Assembly: GCA_905234795.1 (NCBI GenBank)
Contig: CAJOIQ010000020.1
Span: 1 to 38,713 of the forward strand
From: an uncultured Bacteroidales bacterium
Lineage (GTDB): Bacteria > Bacteroidota > Bacteroidia > Bacteroidales > UBA932
Reading direction: 5' to 3'
Length of the DNA: 38,713 nt
A model generated the notes under the pieces. That model was not told the DNA's origin and searched no databases. It worked only from the letters and a program-made list of their open reading frames with translations. Each line of letters opens with the position of its first letter. Positions within the stretch are counted from its first letter, which is position 1. Position numbers and translations under genes: made by a program. Below, piece by piece: positions 7,369 through 15,637 of this stretch.

Positions 7369-7788
7369 ATGGCAAAGACTGGTAAAGTAATAGGTTGGCT
7401 CATTACCCTCCTTGTTCTGGCGGCCCTGGCAGGCTTCCTTTATTTCAAGTTCTGGTGGGTGTTCAGCGACGGCACCAAGACCGGAGAACTGAACTCGCTC
7501 ACTTATACGGGTTATTTCTTCAAAACCTATGAAGGAGAAATGATCCTCACCGGTTACGGCAGCAAGAATTCGGCCGGAACCGTCCAGTCCAAGACTTTCA
7601 AATTCTCCGTCAAGGACAAGGAAGTGGCCCAGAAACTCACGGAGATGACCGGCCTTCGCGTCACCGTCCACTATAAAGAATACAAAGGAGCTCTCCCCTG
7701 GCGGGGTTATGAGCGCGCCATCGTGGATCACGTAGACGAAGACGCCTCCTACAACAAGGTCCCCGACGAATCTCCGTTATTCCTATAA
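7369..7788 (+). CDS. small single-pass membrane protein
   Basis: A 139-aa protein with one N-terminal membrane helix (about residues 6-27, rich in Leu, Ile and Ala, then FKFWWVFSDG) and a predicted periplasmic, mostly beta domain (YTGYFFKTYEGEMILTG; KTFKFSVKD; LRVTVHYKEYKG). Related short Bacteroidales proteins carry the label 6-phosphogluconate dehydrogenase in some databases (from memory), but nothing here resembles that enzyme: there is no Rossmann nucleotide-binding motif and the protein is far too short. The ATG at 7369 is chosen over 7348 because it lies further from the promoter box and follows an AT-rich leader. First gene of the operon, 6 bases before the peptidase gene. Function unknown. 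Confidence 0.75.
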   Translation: MAKTGKVIGWLITLLVLAALAGFLYFKFWWVFSDGTKTGELNSLTYTGYFFKTYEGEMILTGYGSKNSAGTVQSKTFKFSVKDKEVAQKLTEMTGLRVTVHYKEYKGALPWRGYERAIVDHVDEDASYNKVPDESPLFL

Positions 7789-7794
7789 CTGTTT

Positions 7795-9789
7795 ATGAGA
7801 AAATTACTTATACTGACAGGCGCACTGCTTGCCTGGACTTTGTCGTTTGCACAGAATACCGTCATCGACATCCGTGAAAGCCATAAGGGCAAGGACCTCA
7901 CCATGGAAGAGGCTATCTACAAAGGCGTGGGGTACGCCCGCGCGCAGGCCACATGGATGGACGACAATCATTTCCTGGTTACCGAAGGCCGGGGCGAATA
8001 TCTGCAGGGCAGCCTGGAGGATCCTCTCCACCTAACGCCCTACAAGCTCACCCGCCCGGAGTCCGATGATCCCTTCGAGCGCAGCGCAGCCGGTTACGGC
8101 GTACGCCTGGACGGGGATTCCCTGCTGGGAGAAAAAGACGGAAAGACCATTACCATCGGCCTTTCCCAGGACCGTAACATAGTTTACGGCGGCACCATGA
8201 TGCGAAACGAATTCGGCTTCTCCCAGGGTTACGAATGGTCCCCCGACGGCCGCAAGCTGGCGTTTTACAAAAAGGACCAGTCCCGCGTGACGGACTTTCC
8301 CCTGCTGAACATCAAGACGCGCACCGGAGAACTGGAGCTTCTGAAATATCCCATGAACGGCATGGACAACGAACTGCTGCAGGTGGGGATCTATGACTTT
8401 GACAAGGCCACCACGGTGTGGCTCAACGTGACCGATTTCACCCAGGAACGCTACATCACCAACCTGGCCTGGAGCCCGGACGGCCAGTCCGTCTATGCCC
8501 AGGTGCTGGACCGCGGCCAGCATCACATGAAGCTGAACCAGTACAGCGTGGCCGACGGCTCATTCATGCGCACCGTCCTCACCGAGGACAACGACGCTTG
8601 GATAGAACCGCAGAACCCCATCTGGTTTGTCCAAGGCGGCACTTCCTTCATCTACCGCACCGATAACCGCGACGGCTACAAAAACCTGTATATAGTAGAT
8701 GCCCGGGGCAAAATCAAGCGCCTCACGGCCGTTGACGCCGATGTCGAATACGTCACCAACGACGGCAATTTCGTCTATTATACATCGGCCCAGGTTTCTC
8801 CCGTGGAGAACCACCTGTTCCGCATCCCCGTCAAGGGAGGAAAAGCCCAGCAGCTCACCAAAGGCCGTGGCTGGCACACGGTTCAGCTGAGCAAGGACCG
8901 CAAGTGGTTCCTGGACCGCCAGAGCAACCTGAACACGCCCGCACAGCTCTACCTCTGCTCCACCGACGGCAAAAAGCAAATCGCCATCGGCTCCCAGCGG
9001 GATCCCCTGGACGGTTATGCCTCCTGCCGCGTGGAACTTGGCAGCGTTCCCAGTGCCGACGGTCAATTCCAGAACTATTATCGGCTTATCTATCCCAAGA
9101 ACTTCAACCCCACGCAAAAGTACCCCGTGGTGGTCTACGTATACGGCGGGCCGCACAGCCAGCTGGTGCAGGATACGTGGCTGGGACAGATCCGCATGTG
9201 GGAAATGCTCATGGCACAGAAAGGCTATCTGGTCTATATCCAGGACAACCGGGGAACGGAAAACCGCGGCGCGGCCTTCGAGAAAGCCATCAACCGCCAG
9301 TGCGGCAAGGCCGAGATGGAGGATCAGATGGTGGGTGTTAACTGGCTCCGGAGCCTGCCGTTCGTGGATGCCGGACGCATCGGCGTACACGGCTGGAGCT
9401 ACGGCGGCTTCATGACCATCTCCCTGATGACCACCTATCCCGACGTGTTCAAGGTGGGCGTGGCCGGCGGCCCGGTCATCGACTGGAAATGGTACGAAAT
9501 CATGTATGGGGAACGCTATATGGACACCCCCGAGACCAATCCGGAGGGCTTCAAGGCCACCAGCCTCATCAACAAAGCCAAAGACCTCAAGGGTAAACTC
9601 CTCATCTGCCAGGGCGCCGTGGACGATACCGTGGTGTGGGAGCACAGCCTCTCCTTCATCCAGGAATGCATCGACCTGGGCATTCCCGTGGACTATTTCC
9701 CCTACCCCGTGGCCAAGCACAACGTCTTCGGCCGCAACCGCATCCATCTGATGGATAAGGTCACCCAGTACTTCGAAGACTATCTATGA
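7795..9789 (+). CDS. secreted S9-family dipeptidyl peptidase (DPP IV-like)
   Basis: Serine exopeptidase of family S9, expected to release X-Pro or X-Ala dipeptides from peptides in the periplasm. A signal peptide ends near SFAQ (residue 20). A beta-propeller region (about 40-430) with repeated WSPDG motifs is followed by an alpha/beta hydrolase domain. The triad is Ser535 in GWSYGG, Asp610 or Asp611 in GAVDDTV, and His642 in VAKHNVFG. At the position where classical DPP IV carries the double-Glu N-terminus sensor, this protein has NEFG with a single Glu (Glu139), so its specificity may differ. At 664 aa it is slightly shorter than many DPP IV. The stop overlaps the next start (ATGA). Confidence 0.9.
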   Translation: MRKLLILTGALLAWTLSFAQNTVIDIRESHKGKDLTMEEAIYKGVGYARAQATWMDDNHFLVTEGRGEYLQGSLEDPLHLTPYKLTRPESDDPFERSAAGYGVRLDGDSLLGEKDGKTITIGLSQDRNIVYGGTMMRNEFGFSQGYEWSPDGRKLAFYKKDQSRVTDFPLLNIKTRTGELELLKYPMNGMDNELLQVGIYDFDKATTVWLNVTDFTQERYITNLAWSPDGQSVYAQVLDRGQHHMKLNQYSVADGSFMRTVLTEDNDAWIEPQNPIWFVQGGTSFIYRTDNRDGYKNLYIVDARGKIKRLTAVDADVEYVTNDGNFVYYTSAQVSPVENHLFRIPVKGGKAQQLTKGRGWHTVQLSKDRKWFLDRQSNLNTPAQLYLCSTDGKKQIAIGSQRDPLDGYASCRVELGSVPSADGQFQNYYRLIYPKNFNPTQKYPVVVYVYGGPHSQLVQDTWLGQIRMWEMLMAQKGYLVYIQDNRGTENRGAAFEKAINRQCGKAEMEDQMVGVNWLRSLPFVDAGRIGVHGWSYGGFMTISLMTTYPDVFKVGVAGGPVIDWKWYEIMYGERYMDTPETNPEGFKATSLINKAKDLKGKLLICQGAVDDTVVWEHSLSFIQECIDLGIPVDYFPYPVAKHNVFGRNRIHLMDKVTQYFEDYL

Positions 9790-12710
9790 AACGGATCCTC
9801 AGCATTATAACGCTTCTCGCCCTTGCCTGGACGGCCGGCGCACAGGATTACCTGGTCAAGAAATTCAAGCCCGTCGAATCTCGTCGGTACCACCCCCATT
9901 ATGTGGGTGTACAAGGCGAGAACGATGATATGTACATCGCTACATTCCGCTGCTCAAACGGTTTCAATCTGTACAAAGGCGTCACCAACGATGATGCCAA
10001 AGAAGGCGCATATGCCGTGTTCTCGCTCAAGGGTCAGTATGAGAAGATTACCTTCCTCATGGGTCCCGGCCGCGGTAACGACGACCGCTTTGCAGCCGGA
10101 GACAAAGGCACCGACATCATTATCATTACCGCCGATGGCCGACGGCTGGTGGATGACGTGCTCCATCAGTGGGACGCCCCCAAGATTGTCACGCTGGATA
10201 TCAGCGGAGTAGACCAGCTCCGTTTCGAGGACTGGTCTGGCCTGGAAGGCGTGTATTTCGGCGAAATCAAGTTGTGGAAGAAAGGGCAGACGCCCACTCC
10301 CTACAATATATCCAACGCTTCCCTCATGGCCAAGGATAAGGTGAAACTGATGGAAGAGCTGCGCCCGCATCTGATCTGCCACCGCGGCTGGTCCAAGCCC
10401 ATCACCATGGATGACTACAACGGCATCAGCGAGGAAGAGTCCATCAGCATCAACCGCCAGAAGTACTATTCCGGCATTTCCATGAGCGCCTCCCAGGAGC
10501 TGGGAGAAGGCATTAGCGCGGGTTTTGTCTATTTCTGGCTGCAAAAGAAATTTGATAAACTCTCCTTCCTGGTGGGTCCGCGTGACAACATGAGTTCCAA
10601 CGCCAAGGCCTGGCTCACCGTAAAGGGAGATGGAAAGATCATTTTTGAAAAGCTCATCACCCAGCAGGACCTGGCCGAAATCTGCGTCGTGGACGTGACG
10701 GGAGTCAATGTGGTTTCCTTCCACTGCGGAGAACTGGAGCAGAGCGACTTCCTCAAGGGAATGACCTTCGGCGTGGTGGACATCTATGCCTATAAGAAAG
10801 GCTGCAAAGACATTCCCACGCCCGGCGTGGCCAATACCGCCAAGGACAAGCTTTCCCACCTTCCCGACGCCGTAAAACTGTGTTCCAGCCACGAGCCCTT
10901 CTCCATCCGCGGCACGGCCAGTTTCGACCAGATTTACTTCAAAGGCACCTCGTCCCACTACCACTTCTCCATGGGCGGAGAACAGTTCGAAGAAGGCTTC
11001 ATCCTTACCACGGGAAGCACCTTCATGGACGGGAACATTGACTCTTATGTCGCGTTCGACCTGGCCGGAGAGTTTGACTACGTGAGCTTTACCGTAGGAA
11101 CCCTGTCCAAGCGCCGGGTGCTGGGAGAAGACCGTCTCCTGGTGTTCGCCGACGATAATCTCATTCTGGACACCGAGGTTCACTGCCTGTGGCCCAACCA
11201 GCAGTTTACCCTGCCAATCGGCAAATGCCGCATCCTCAAATTTGCCAAGCCCGGCAATGGAGAAAGCAAACAGACATTTACCGGCGTGGGAGACGTGATG
11301 GTATTCCGCGGACAGCCGCAGGACACCGCCCCCTATTTCTATCACCCCCATCCCGAGAGTCCGGAAACCGTAGACCTCATCGATTATTGCGGTTCTCCTT
11401 ATTTCCATTATGTAGGCCGGTTCCTGAGCAATCTTACCAACTTCGACTTCAACGACTGCTTCAAGAACGGAAGCAGCATGCGGGAAGCCTTTGTGATGAA
11501 GGACGGAAGCCGCATTAACAAGGGTATCATGCTGGAGACCAACGTGCCGCCCATGCTGGCCTTCGAAGACATCGACCTGAACACAGCCATCTTCCTCTTC
11601 GTGGTGGGCGCCGGCAGTTCCATCAGCGCCAGCAACGTAGCGGCAGCTACGGGCGTGTCGGCCGGGGCAGGCCTGGCCGGAGCTCTTGCCGCCGGATACA
11701 GCACCCTGAACCTGGTGGGCGACAAGGGTCACCAAAGTGCCGTAGCGGCGTTCAACCCCTTCGGCCAGTACGAGACCCTTACCTTTACGGTGGACAACAA
11801 GTCGGAATTCGTAGACACCGACATTCTGGGCGCCAAGATGGATCCCGACAACCCCGTCAAGCTCATGGTCTTTGCCGATATGCGCAAAGTGGGAGAATAC
11901 TGGCTCACCAACCGCATGCAGGCCACCACTATCAGCGTGCCCATCCACAAATGCACCCAGCTGGTCTTCTGGCTGCAATGCGGGGAATCCCGCAGCGGCC
12001 AGTATGTGCTGTACGACATGACCCTGTCCAAGACACCCCTTCCGGAGAACGAGTGGCCCGTCATCGATGCCATCAGCGGCGCCCCTACCGATCTTAAACC
12101 CTCCAACGACCGCAACGCCCAGAACGGCCGCGTGGACTGGAACCACCCCAGCCAGCGCTCGCGCGTGGATGCCATCGACAACTTCTTCGCCGATGTGGAC
12201 AATGTCTGGGTCAAGACCAATGCTGTTCTGGACGACGGCCGGGTAGACTACCAGATACAGGAAACCTTCGTGCAGTCCAATGCCGGAAAGGTGTACAAAG
12301 CCGTTTCCATTGTTCGAAATGGCCAGCGATACGGCTTTAGCGAAATCATCGCCCGCAACAAGCAGATTATAGACAACGCCACTGCAGTTCAGCTGAACAT
12401 CGCCGGCGCCATGGTGGGCGTTCCCGGGGCCAATCTGGGAGTATTGAACCTGGAAGGTGCCGACCTGTTCGTTTACCCCGAATTCGTCAAACTGGGTTCC
12501 AAGGCCCTGGCCCAGTGCCGCAAGGATATGAAAGAGCTGAACAAAGCCAAGGAAAAGGAGAACGAGGACCTGCAGAAACTGATGGGTAAAGCCATTACCG
12601 TAGACGGTGTCGCTTCCACCGACAAAGTGCTTCTGATGCCTCTCTCCCGCGGAGACAAAGCCCCCGAGACCACCGCCATCCAGATGATTCAATACTACAA
12701 TATGCATTAG
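9786..12710 (+). CDS. secreted protein with four tandem NPCBM-like beta-sandwich repeats
   Basis: A 974-aa exported protein (signal peptide ending AGAQ at residue 20). By eye it contains four repeats at about residues 36-167, 190-340, 360-512 and 530-750. Each has a core of the type F-x-L-x-G-x-Y/F-x-x-hydrophobic-x-F-x-V-G, a long strand with a D/K/DG pattern, and a closing segment such as VDVTGV; this is the layout of NPCBM (galactose-binding-like) carbohydrate modules. Repeat 4 is interrupted at about 592-652 by a Gly/Ala-rich hydrophobic stretch. The last 220 residues are unrecognised, with a charged helix near 905-935. No catalytic domain is seen. It overlaps the peptidase gene by 4 bases and lies 3 bases from the next gene. 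Carbohydrate or peptide binding is inference. Confidence 0.75.
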   Translation: MKRILSIITLLALAWTAGAQDYLVKKFKPVESRRYHPHYVGVQGENDDMYIATFRCSNGFNLYKGVTNDDAKEGAYAVFSLKGQYEKITFLMGPGRGNDDRFAAGDKGTDIIIITADGRRLVDDVLHQWDAPKIVTLDISGVDQLRFEDWSGLEGVYFGEIKLWKKGQTPTPYNISNASLMAKDKVKLMEELRPHLICHRGWSKPITMDDYNGISEEESISINRQKYYSGISMSASQELGEGISAGFVYFWLQKKFDKLSFLVGPRDNMSSNAKAWLTVKGDGKIIFEKLITQQDLAEICVVDVTGVNVVSFHCGELEQSDFLKGMTFGVVDIYAYKKGCKDIPTPGVANTAKDKLSHLPDAVKLCSSHEPFSIRGTASFDQIYFKGTSSHYHFSMGGEQFEEGFILTTGSTFMDGNIDSYVAFDLAGEFDYVSFTVGTLSKRRVLGEDRLLVFADDNLILDTEVHCLWPNQQFTLPIGKCRILKFAKPGNGESKQTFTGVGDVMVFRGQPQDTAPYFYHPHPESPETVDLIDYCGSPYFHYVGRFLSNLTNFDFNDCFKNGSSMREAFVMKDGSRINKGIMLETNVPPMLAFEDIDLNTAIFLFVVGAGSSISASNVAAATGVSAGAGLAGALAAGYSTLNLVGDKGHQSAVAAFNPFGQYETLTFTVDNKSEFVDTDILGAKMDPDNPVKLMVFADMRKVGEYWLTNRMQATTISVPIHKCTQLVFWLQCGESRSGQYVLYDMTLSKTPLPENEWPVIDAISGAPTDLKPSNDRNAQNGRVDWNHPSQRSRVDAIDNFFADVDNVWVKTNAVLDDGRVDYQIQETFVQSNAGKVYKAVSIVRNGQRYGFSEIIARNKQIIDNATAVQLNIAGAMVGVPGANLGVLNLEGADLFVYPEFVKLGSKALAQCRKDMKELNKAKEKENEDLQKLMGKAITVDGVASTDKVLLMPLSRGDKAPETTAIQMIQYYNMH

Positions 12711-12713
12711 AGA

Positions 12714-13388
12714 ATGAAAAAGCTGTTCTTCCTTTTGGCGTTTCTTCCCTGCCTTTGCTTCGCGCAGCCCCGGCAGCTCACCGTTAAAGAGTTCTTAAAG
12801 CTCTCCAAAACGGACACTACCAGTTACCTGGTGAGCGGAGTTGTTTCCCGCGTAAGAAGTACCACCAGCGGCAGTTTTTACCTGCAGGACCCCACCGGTA
12901 CCCTGCTGGTATACGGGCTCTCGGATCCCGCCCATCCCGGACGCAGTTTCCAGCAGATGGACATCCTCAAGGGAGATACCCTTACAGTCCTGGGCCGATT
13001 CACCATTTACGGCGGCAACACCCTGGAAATGAAGGACGGCCGCCTGGTAAGTAAGGCCGTTGGCCCCGACCATCACCTTTCCTTCTTTGAGCGCCTGGAC
13101 CGCCAGCCCTCCTTCAAAGGAAAAGAGGGTCAGGAAGGCGTCGAAGCGTTCAAAGAATGGGTACAGGCACACCTGAAGCCTTCGGCCGATGGCGCCAAAG
13201 GCACCGTAAAAGTCCGCTTCGTAGTAGGGCGGAACGGTGGCGTACAGGAAGTGCAGGCATTGCAAGGCGGCACCCGCGCCATGCGGGAAGAGGCCGTCCG
13301 TGCGGTGAACAGCGCCCCCAAATGGAAACCCGCCAAGTCCGACGGCGCCGAAATCCGCATGCCCTTCACCATTCCCGTGGTCTTCTAA
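12714..13388 (+). CDS. secreted OB-fold protein with a C-terminal TonB-like domain
   Basis: A 224-aa exported protein (signal peptide cut near CFAQ, residue 18). Residues about 20-115 look like the bacterial OB-fold seen in secreted Bacteroidota proteins (VSGVVSRVRS, GSFYLQDPTGTLLVYG, GDTLTVLGRF). Residues about 150-224 resemble a TonB C-terminal domain: VKVRFVVGRNGGVQEVQAL, then EEAVRAVNSAPKWKPAK, then IRMPFTIPVVF. There is no proline-rich linker or membrane anchor, so it is probably not an energy transducer but a soluble periplasmic protein using the fold for binding. Last gene of the operon that starts at 7369. Confidence 0.75.
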   Translation: MKKLFFLLAFLPCLCFAQPRQLTVKEFLKLSKTDTTSYLVSGVVSRVRSTTSGSFYLQDPTGTLLVYGLSDPAHPGRSFQQMDILKGDTLTVLGRFTIYGGNTLEMKDGRLVSKAVGPDHHLSFFERLDRQPSFKGKEGQEGVEAFKEWVQAHLKPSADGAKGTVKVRFVVGRNGGVQEVQALQGGTRAMREEAVRAVNSAPKWKPAKSDGAEIRMPFTIPVVF

Positions 13389-13416
13389 CCCGCACGCATC
13401 GGTAATCTCAAAAAAA

Positions 13417-13448
13417 TTTGGCAATTCAGTTTATTTGACTTATCTTTG
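13417..13448 (+). promoter_or_regulatory. tRNA-Val promoter (-33 and -7 elements)
   Basis: TTTG at 13417-13420, a 20-base spacer and TATCTTTG at 13441-13448 give a near-perfect Bacteroidota promoter. The following CAGTCCTTTTG is shared with the tRNA-Ala promoter at 38038. Confidence 0.75.
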
Positions 13449-13458
13449 CAGTCCTTTT

Positions 13459-13533
13459 GAGGGCATAGCTCAGTTGGTTTAGAGCGCTTGCTTGACAGGC
13501 AAGAGGTCCGCAGTTCAAATCTGCGTGTCCTCA
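13459..13533 (+). tRNA. tRNA-Val (anticodon GAC)
   Basis: A complete cloverleaf. Acceptor GAGGGCA pairs with TGTCCTC. The D arm is GCTC/GAGC. The anticodon stem CTTGC/GCAAG encloses loop TTGACAG, with the anticodon at 13494-13496. The variable loop is 5 bases, and the T arm CGCAG/CTGCG encloses TTCAAAT. The discriminator base is A and CCA is not encoded. A strong terminator follows at once, so it is a single-gene unit. Confidence 0.95.
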
Positions 13534-13540
13534 CACGGAA

Positions 13541-13566
13541 AGAGACCGGATGTCCGGTCTCTTTTT
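13541..13566 (+). terminator. intrinsic terminator after tRNA-Val
   Basis: A 9-bp perfect stem AGAGACCGG / CCGGTCTCT with a 4-base loop and a run of Ts. Confidence 0.9.
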
Positions 13567-13676
13567 GCTATATATAGTTGCAGAGGATGGCTGCACACGC
13601 CGGGGGAACTCCATTCCGCTTCGCTCCATTAACAGAAATGTAGCATACTAGCTAATTGATTGAATATTAAACAAAT

Positions 13677-13718
13677 AAGTTTTTCTCTTTGCACCAAATG
13701 GGATCAAGAGAAAAACTT
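13677..13718. repeat. 42-bp palindromic repeat, copy 1
   Basis: Perfect 13-bp arms (AAGTTTTTCTCTT at 13677-13689, AAGAGAAAAACTT at 13706-13718) around a 16-base centre containing CCAAATGGGATC. Its reverse complement matches 27105-27146 at 37 of 42 positions. It lies about 40 bases past the clpX stop and may end clpX transcription. Nothing else is seen between the tRNA terminator and clpX (13567-13759). Confidence 0.85.
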
Positions 13719-13759
13719 AAGTGTTTGACTTACAGCGAGATAACGGTGTGGCGTAAAAA

Positions 13760-14968
13760 CTATAGCCGCTCCCGGGCGTAGTCCAACGTGAGGTGGAAGG
13801 TCTTGGAGCCGGAGGAGGGGGCGTCGAAGAGGGCGTCGGCCATGACGCGCTCGCAGATGGAGCGGAGGCCGCGGGCGCCCAACTTGTTCTTGATGGAGGT
13901 ATCCACAATGAGGTCCAGGACCTCGGGATCTATCTGCAGAGAAATGCCATCCAGCTCGAACATCTTCTCATATTGGCGCAGCAGGGCGTTCTTGGGCTCG
14001 GTCAAAATCCGTTTCAGGGACTCCCGGTCAAGCTGGTCCAGGTAAGTCACAACAGGCAGACGGCCCACAATCTCCGGGATGAGGCCATAGGCACGCAGGT
14101 CCATGGCGTCTACGTATTCCAGCAGGTTGTCTTTGTCGATGCGCTGCTTTTCCTCGGCGCCGAAGCCGATGATCTGGGTATTCTTCCTCAACGCAATATG
14201 CCGTTCAATGCCTTCGAAGGCACCGCCGCAGATGAACAGGATGTTCTGCGTATTCACATGGATGAACTCCTGCTCCGGGTGCTTGCGGCCGCCCTTGGGC
14301 GGGACGTTTACGATGGAGCCTTCCAGCAGTTTGAGCATGGCCTGCTGGACACCTTCGCCGGACACGTCGCGGGTGATGGAAGGGTTGTCGGACTTGCGGG
14401 CAATCTTGTCAATCTCGTCGATGAACACGATACCGCGCTCGGCCTTCACCTGGTCGAAATCGGCCTCCTGCAACAGGCGCGTGAGGATACTCTCCACGTC
14501 CTCTCCCACGTAGCCGGCTTCGGTCAAAACCGTAGCGTCCACAATGGTGAAAGGCACGTCCAGCATCTTGGCAATGGTGCGGGCCAGCAGGGTTTTGCCG
14601 GTGCCGGTGGGGCCGACGAGAAGGATGTTGCTCTTCTCCAGCTCTACGCCGTCGTCGGTTTTGTCGATAAGGTTGTGCTGTACCCTTTTGTAGTGGTTGT
14701 ACACCGCCACGGCCAGCACTTTCTTGGCGCGGTCCTGACCGATGACATACTGGTCCAGGTAGGCCTTGATTTCGGCGGGCTTGGGCGCTTTTCCCAGCGC
14801 AGGCGCTGCGCCGGGCTTATGATTCTCCTGCTCCAGCTCCTGCACATACTGGGCGGCCAGCTTGGCACAGTCGGAGCAAATATAACCGTCTACACCCTGC
14901 AGCAGGAACGGGACCTCGGCGTCGCTCCTGCCACAGAACATGCAATGGTTCTGACCTTTCCTGGGCAT
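13760..14968 (-). CDS. clpX: ClpX, ATPase subunit of the ClpXP protease
   Basis: AAA+ unfoldase that recognises tagged proteins and feeds them into ClpP. The N-terminal zinc-binding domain has Cys9, Cys12, Cys31 and Cys34 (CMFCGRS and CSDC). Walker A is GPTGTGKT and Walker B is [11 protein letters not shown]. The ClpP-contact loop region is present ([14 protein letters not shown]). The frame opens further upstream (15037), but the start at 14968 gives the standard [10 protein letters not shown]-terminus, 402 aa, and overlaps the clpP stop by one base (TAATG). Last gene of the tig-clpP-clpX operon, a widely conserved order. Confidence 0.97.
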   Translation of the reverse strand: MPRKGQNHCMFCGRSDAEVPFLLQGVDGYICSDCAKLAAQYVQELEQENHKPGAAPALGKAPKPAEIKAYLDQYVIGQDRAKKVLAVAVYNHYKRVQHNLIDKTDDGVELEKSNILLVGPTGTGKTLLARTIAKMLDVPFTIVDATVLTEAGYVGEDVESILTRLLQEADFDQVKAERGIVFIDEIDKIARKSDNPSITRDVSGEGVQQAMLKLLEGSIVNVPPKGGRKHPEQEFIHVNTQNILFICGGAFEGIERHIALRKNTQIIGFGAEEKQRIDKDNLLEYVDAMDLRAYGLIPEIVGRLPVVTYLDQLDRESLKRILTEPKNALLRQYEKMFELDGISLQIDPEVLDLIVDTSIKNKLGARGLRSICERVMADALFDAPSSGSKTFHLTLDYARERL

Positions 14969-15636
14969 TACTTCTCCCTCTTCTGAAGGATTTCGTCCAC
15001 CATGCCGTAAGCCTTGGCTTCCTCGGCCGTCATCCAATAGTCACGCTCTCCGTCGGCAGCCACCTTTTCATAGGGCTGGCCGGTGTGCTGGGCGATGATA
15101 TTGAACAGCTCGGTACGGGTTTTCTCAATCTCCTTGGCGGCGATGAGGATTTCCGTGGCCTGGCCCTGGGCGTCGCCCAGCGGCTGATGGATAAGGACGC
15201 GGGAGTGCGGCAGGGCGCTGCGCTTGCCCTTTTGTCCGGCGCACAGCAGCACGCTGCCCATGGAGGCGGCCATGCCCGTGCACACGGTGGCCACATCGGG
15301 CTGCACCAGCTGCATGGTGTCGTAGATGCCCAGGCCGGAAGTCACCTGACCGCCGGGGGTGTTCAGGTACATGGTGATATCGGCATGGGAATCATTGGAT
15401 GCAAGGAACAGCAACTGGGCCTGGATGATATTGGCCACGTCGTCGTCGATGGGAACACCCAGGAAGATGATGCGGTCCATCATCAGGCGGGAGAACACGT
15501 CCATCTGGGCCACGTTCAGCTTACGCTCTTCGGTGATGGTGGGGTTGATATATCCGTCATAGACCGAAGAATAACGAGAAAGGGTCATCGAACTGATGCC
15601 CCTTCCCTTCACTGCAAATTTGTCGAATTCTGTCAT
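14968..15636 (-). CDS. clpP: ClpP, proteolytic subunit of Clp protease
   Basis: Serine protease that forms the barrel degrading substrates delivered by ClpX. The triad is Ser125 ([11 protein letters not shown]), His150 (LIHQPLG) and Asp199 (GERDYWM). At 222 aa it is slightly longer than E. coli ClpP; the first ~30 residues may include a propeptide. The ATG at 15636 follows the trigger factor stop by one base and the stop overlaps clpX, so translation is probably coupled. Confidence 0.97.
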   Translation of the reverse strand: MTEFDKFAVKGRGISSMTLSRYSSVYDGYINPTITEERKLNVAQMDVFSRLMMDRIIFLGVPIDDDVANIIQAQLLFLASNDSHADITMYLNTPGGQVTSGLGIYDTMQLVQPDVATVCTGMAASMGSVLLCAGQKGKRSALPHSRVLIHQPLGDAQGQATEILIAAKEIEKTRTELFNIIAQHTGQPYEKVAADGERDYWMTAEEAKAYGMVDEILQKREK

Positions 15637-15637
15637 A

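Noticed and set aside
7369..7788. 6-phosphogluconate dehydrogenase
   Set aside because: At 139 aa with an N-terminal membrane helix and no nucleotide-binding motif, the label sometimes given to relatives does not fit.
9954..12707. 917-codon minus-strand frame opposite the NPCBM-like gene
   Set aside because: It mirrors the plus-strand gene, which has a signal peptide, operon overlaps and internal repeats. The antisense product lacks any motif.
13459..13760. tRNA-Val as an integration site with a mobile element
   Set aside because: There is no integrase, no duplicated tRNA 3' end, and the flanking genes are housekeeping operons.
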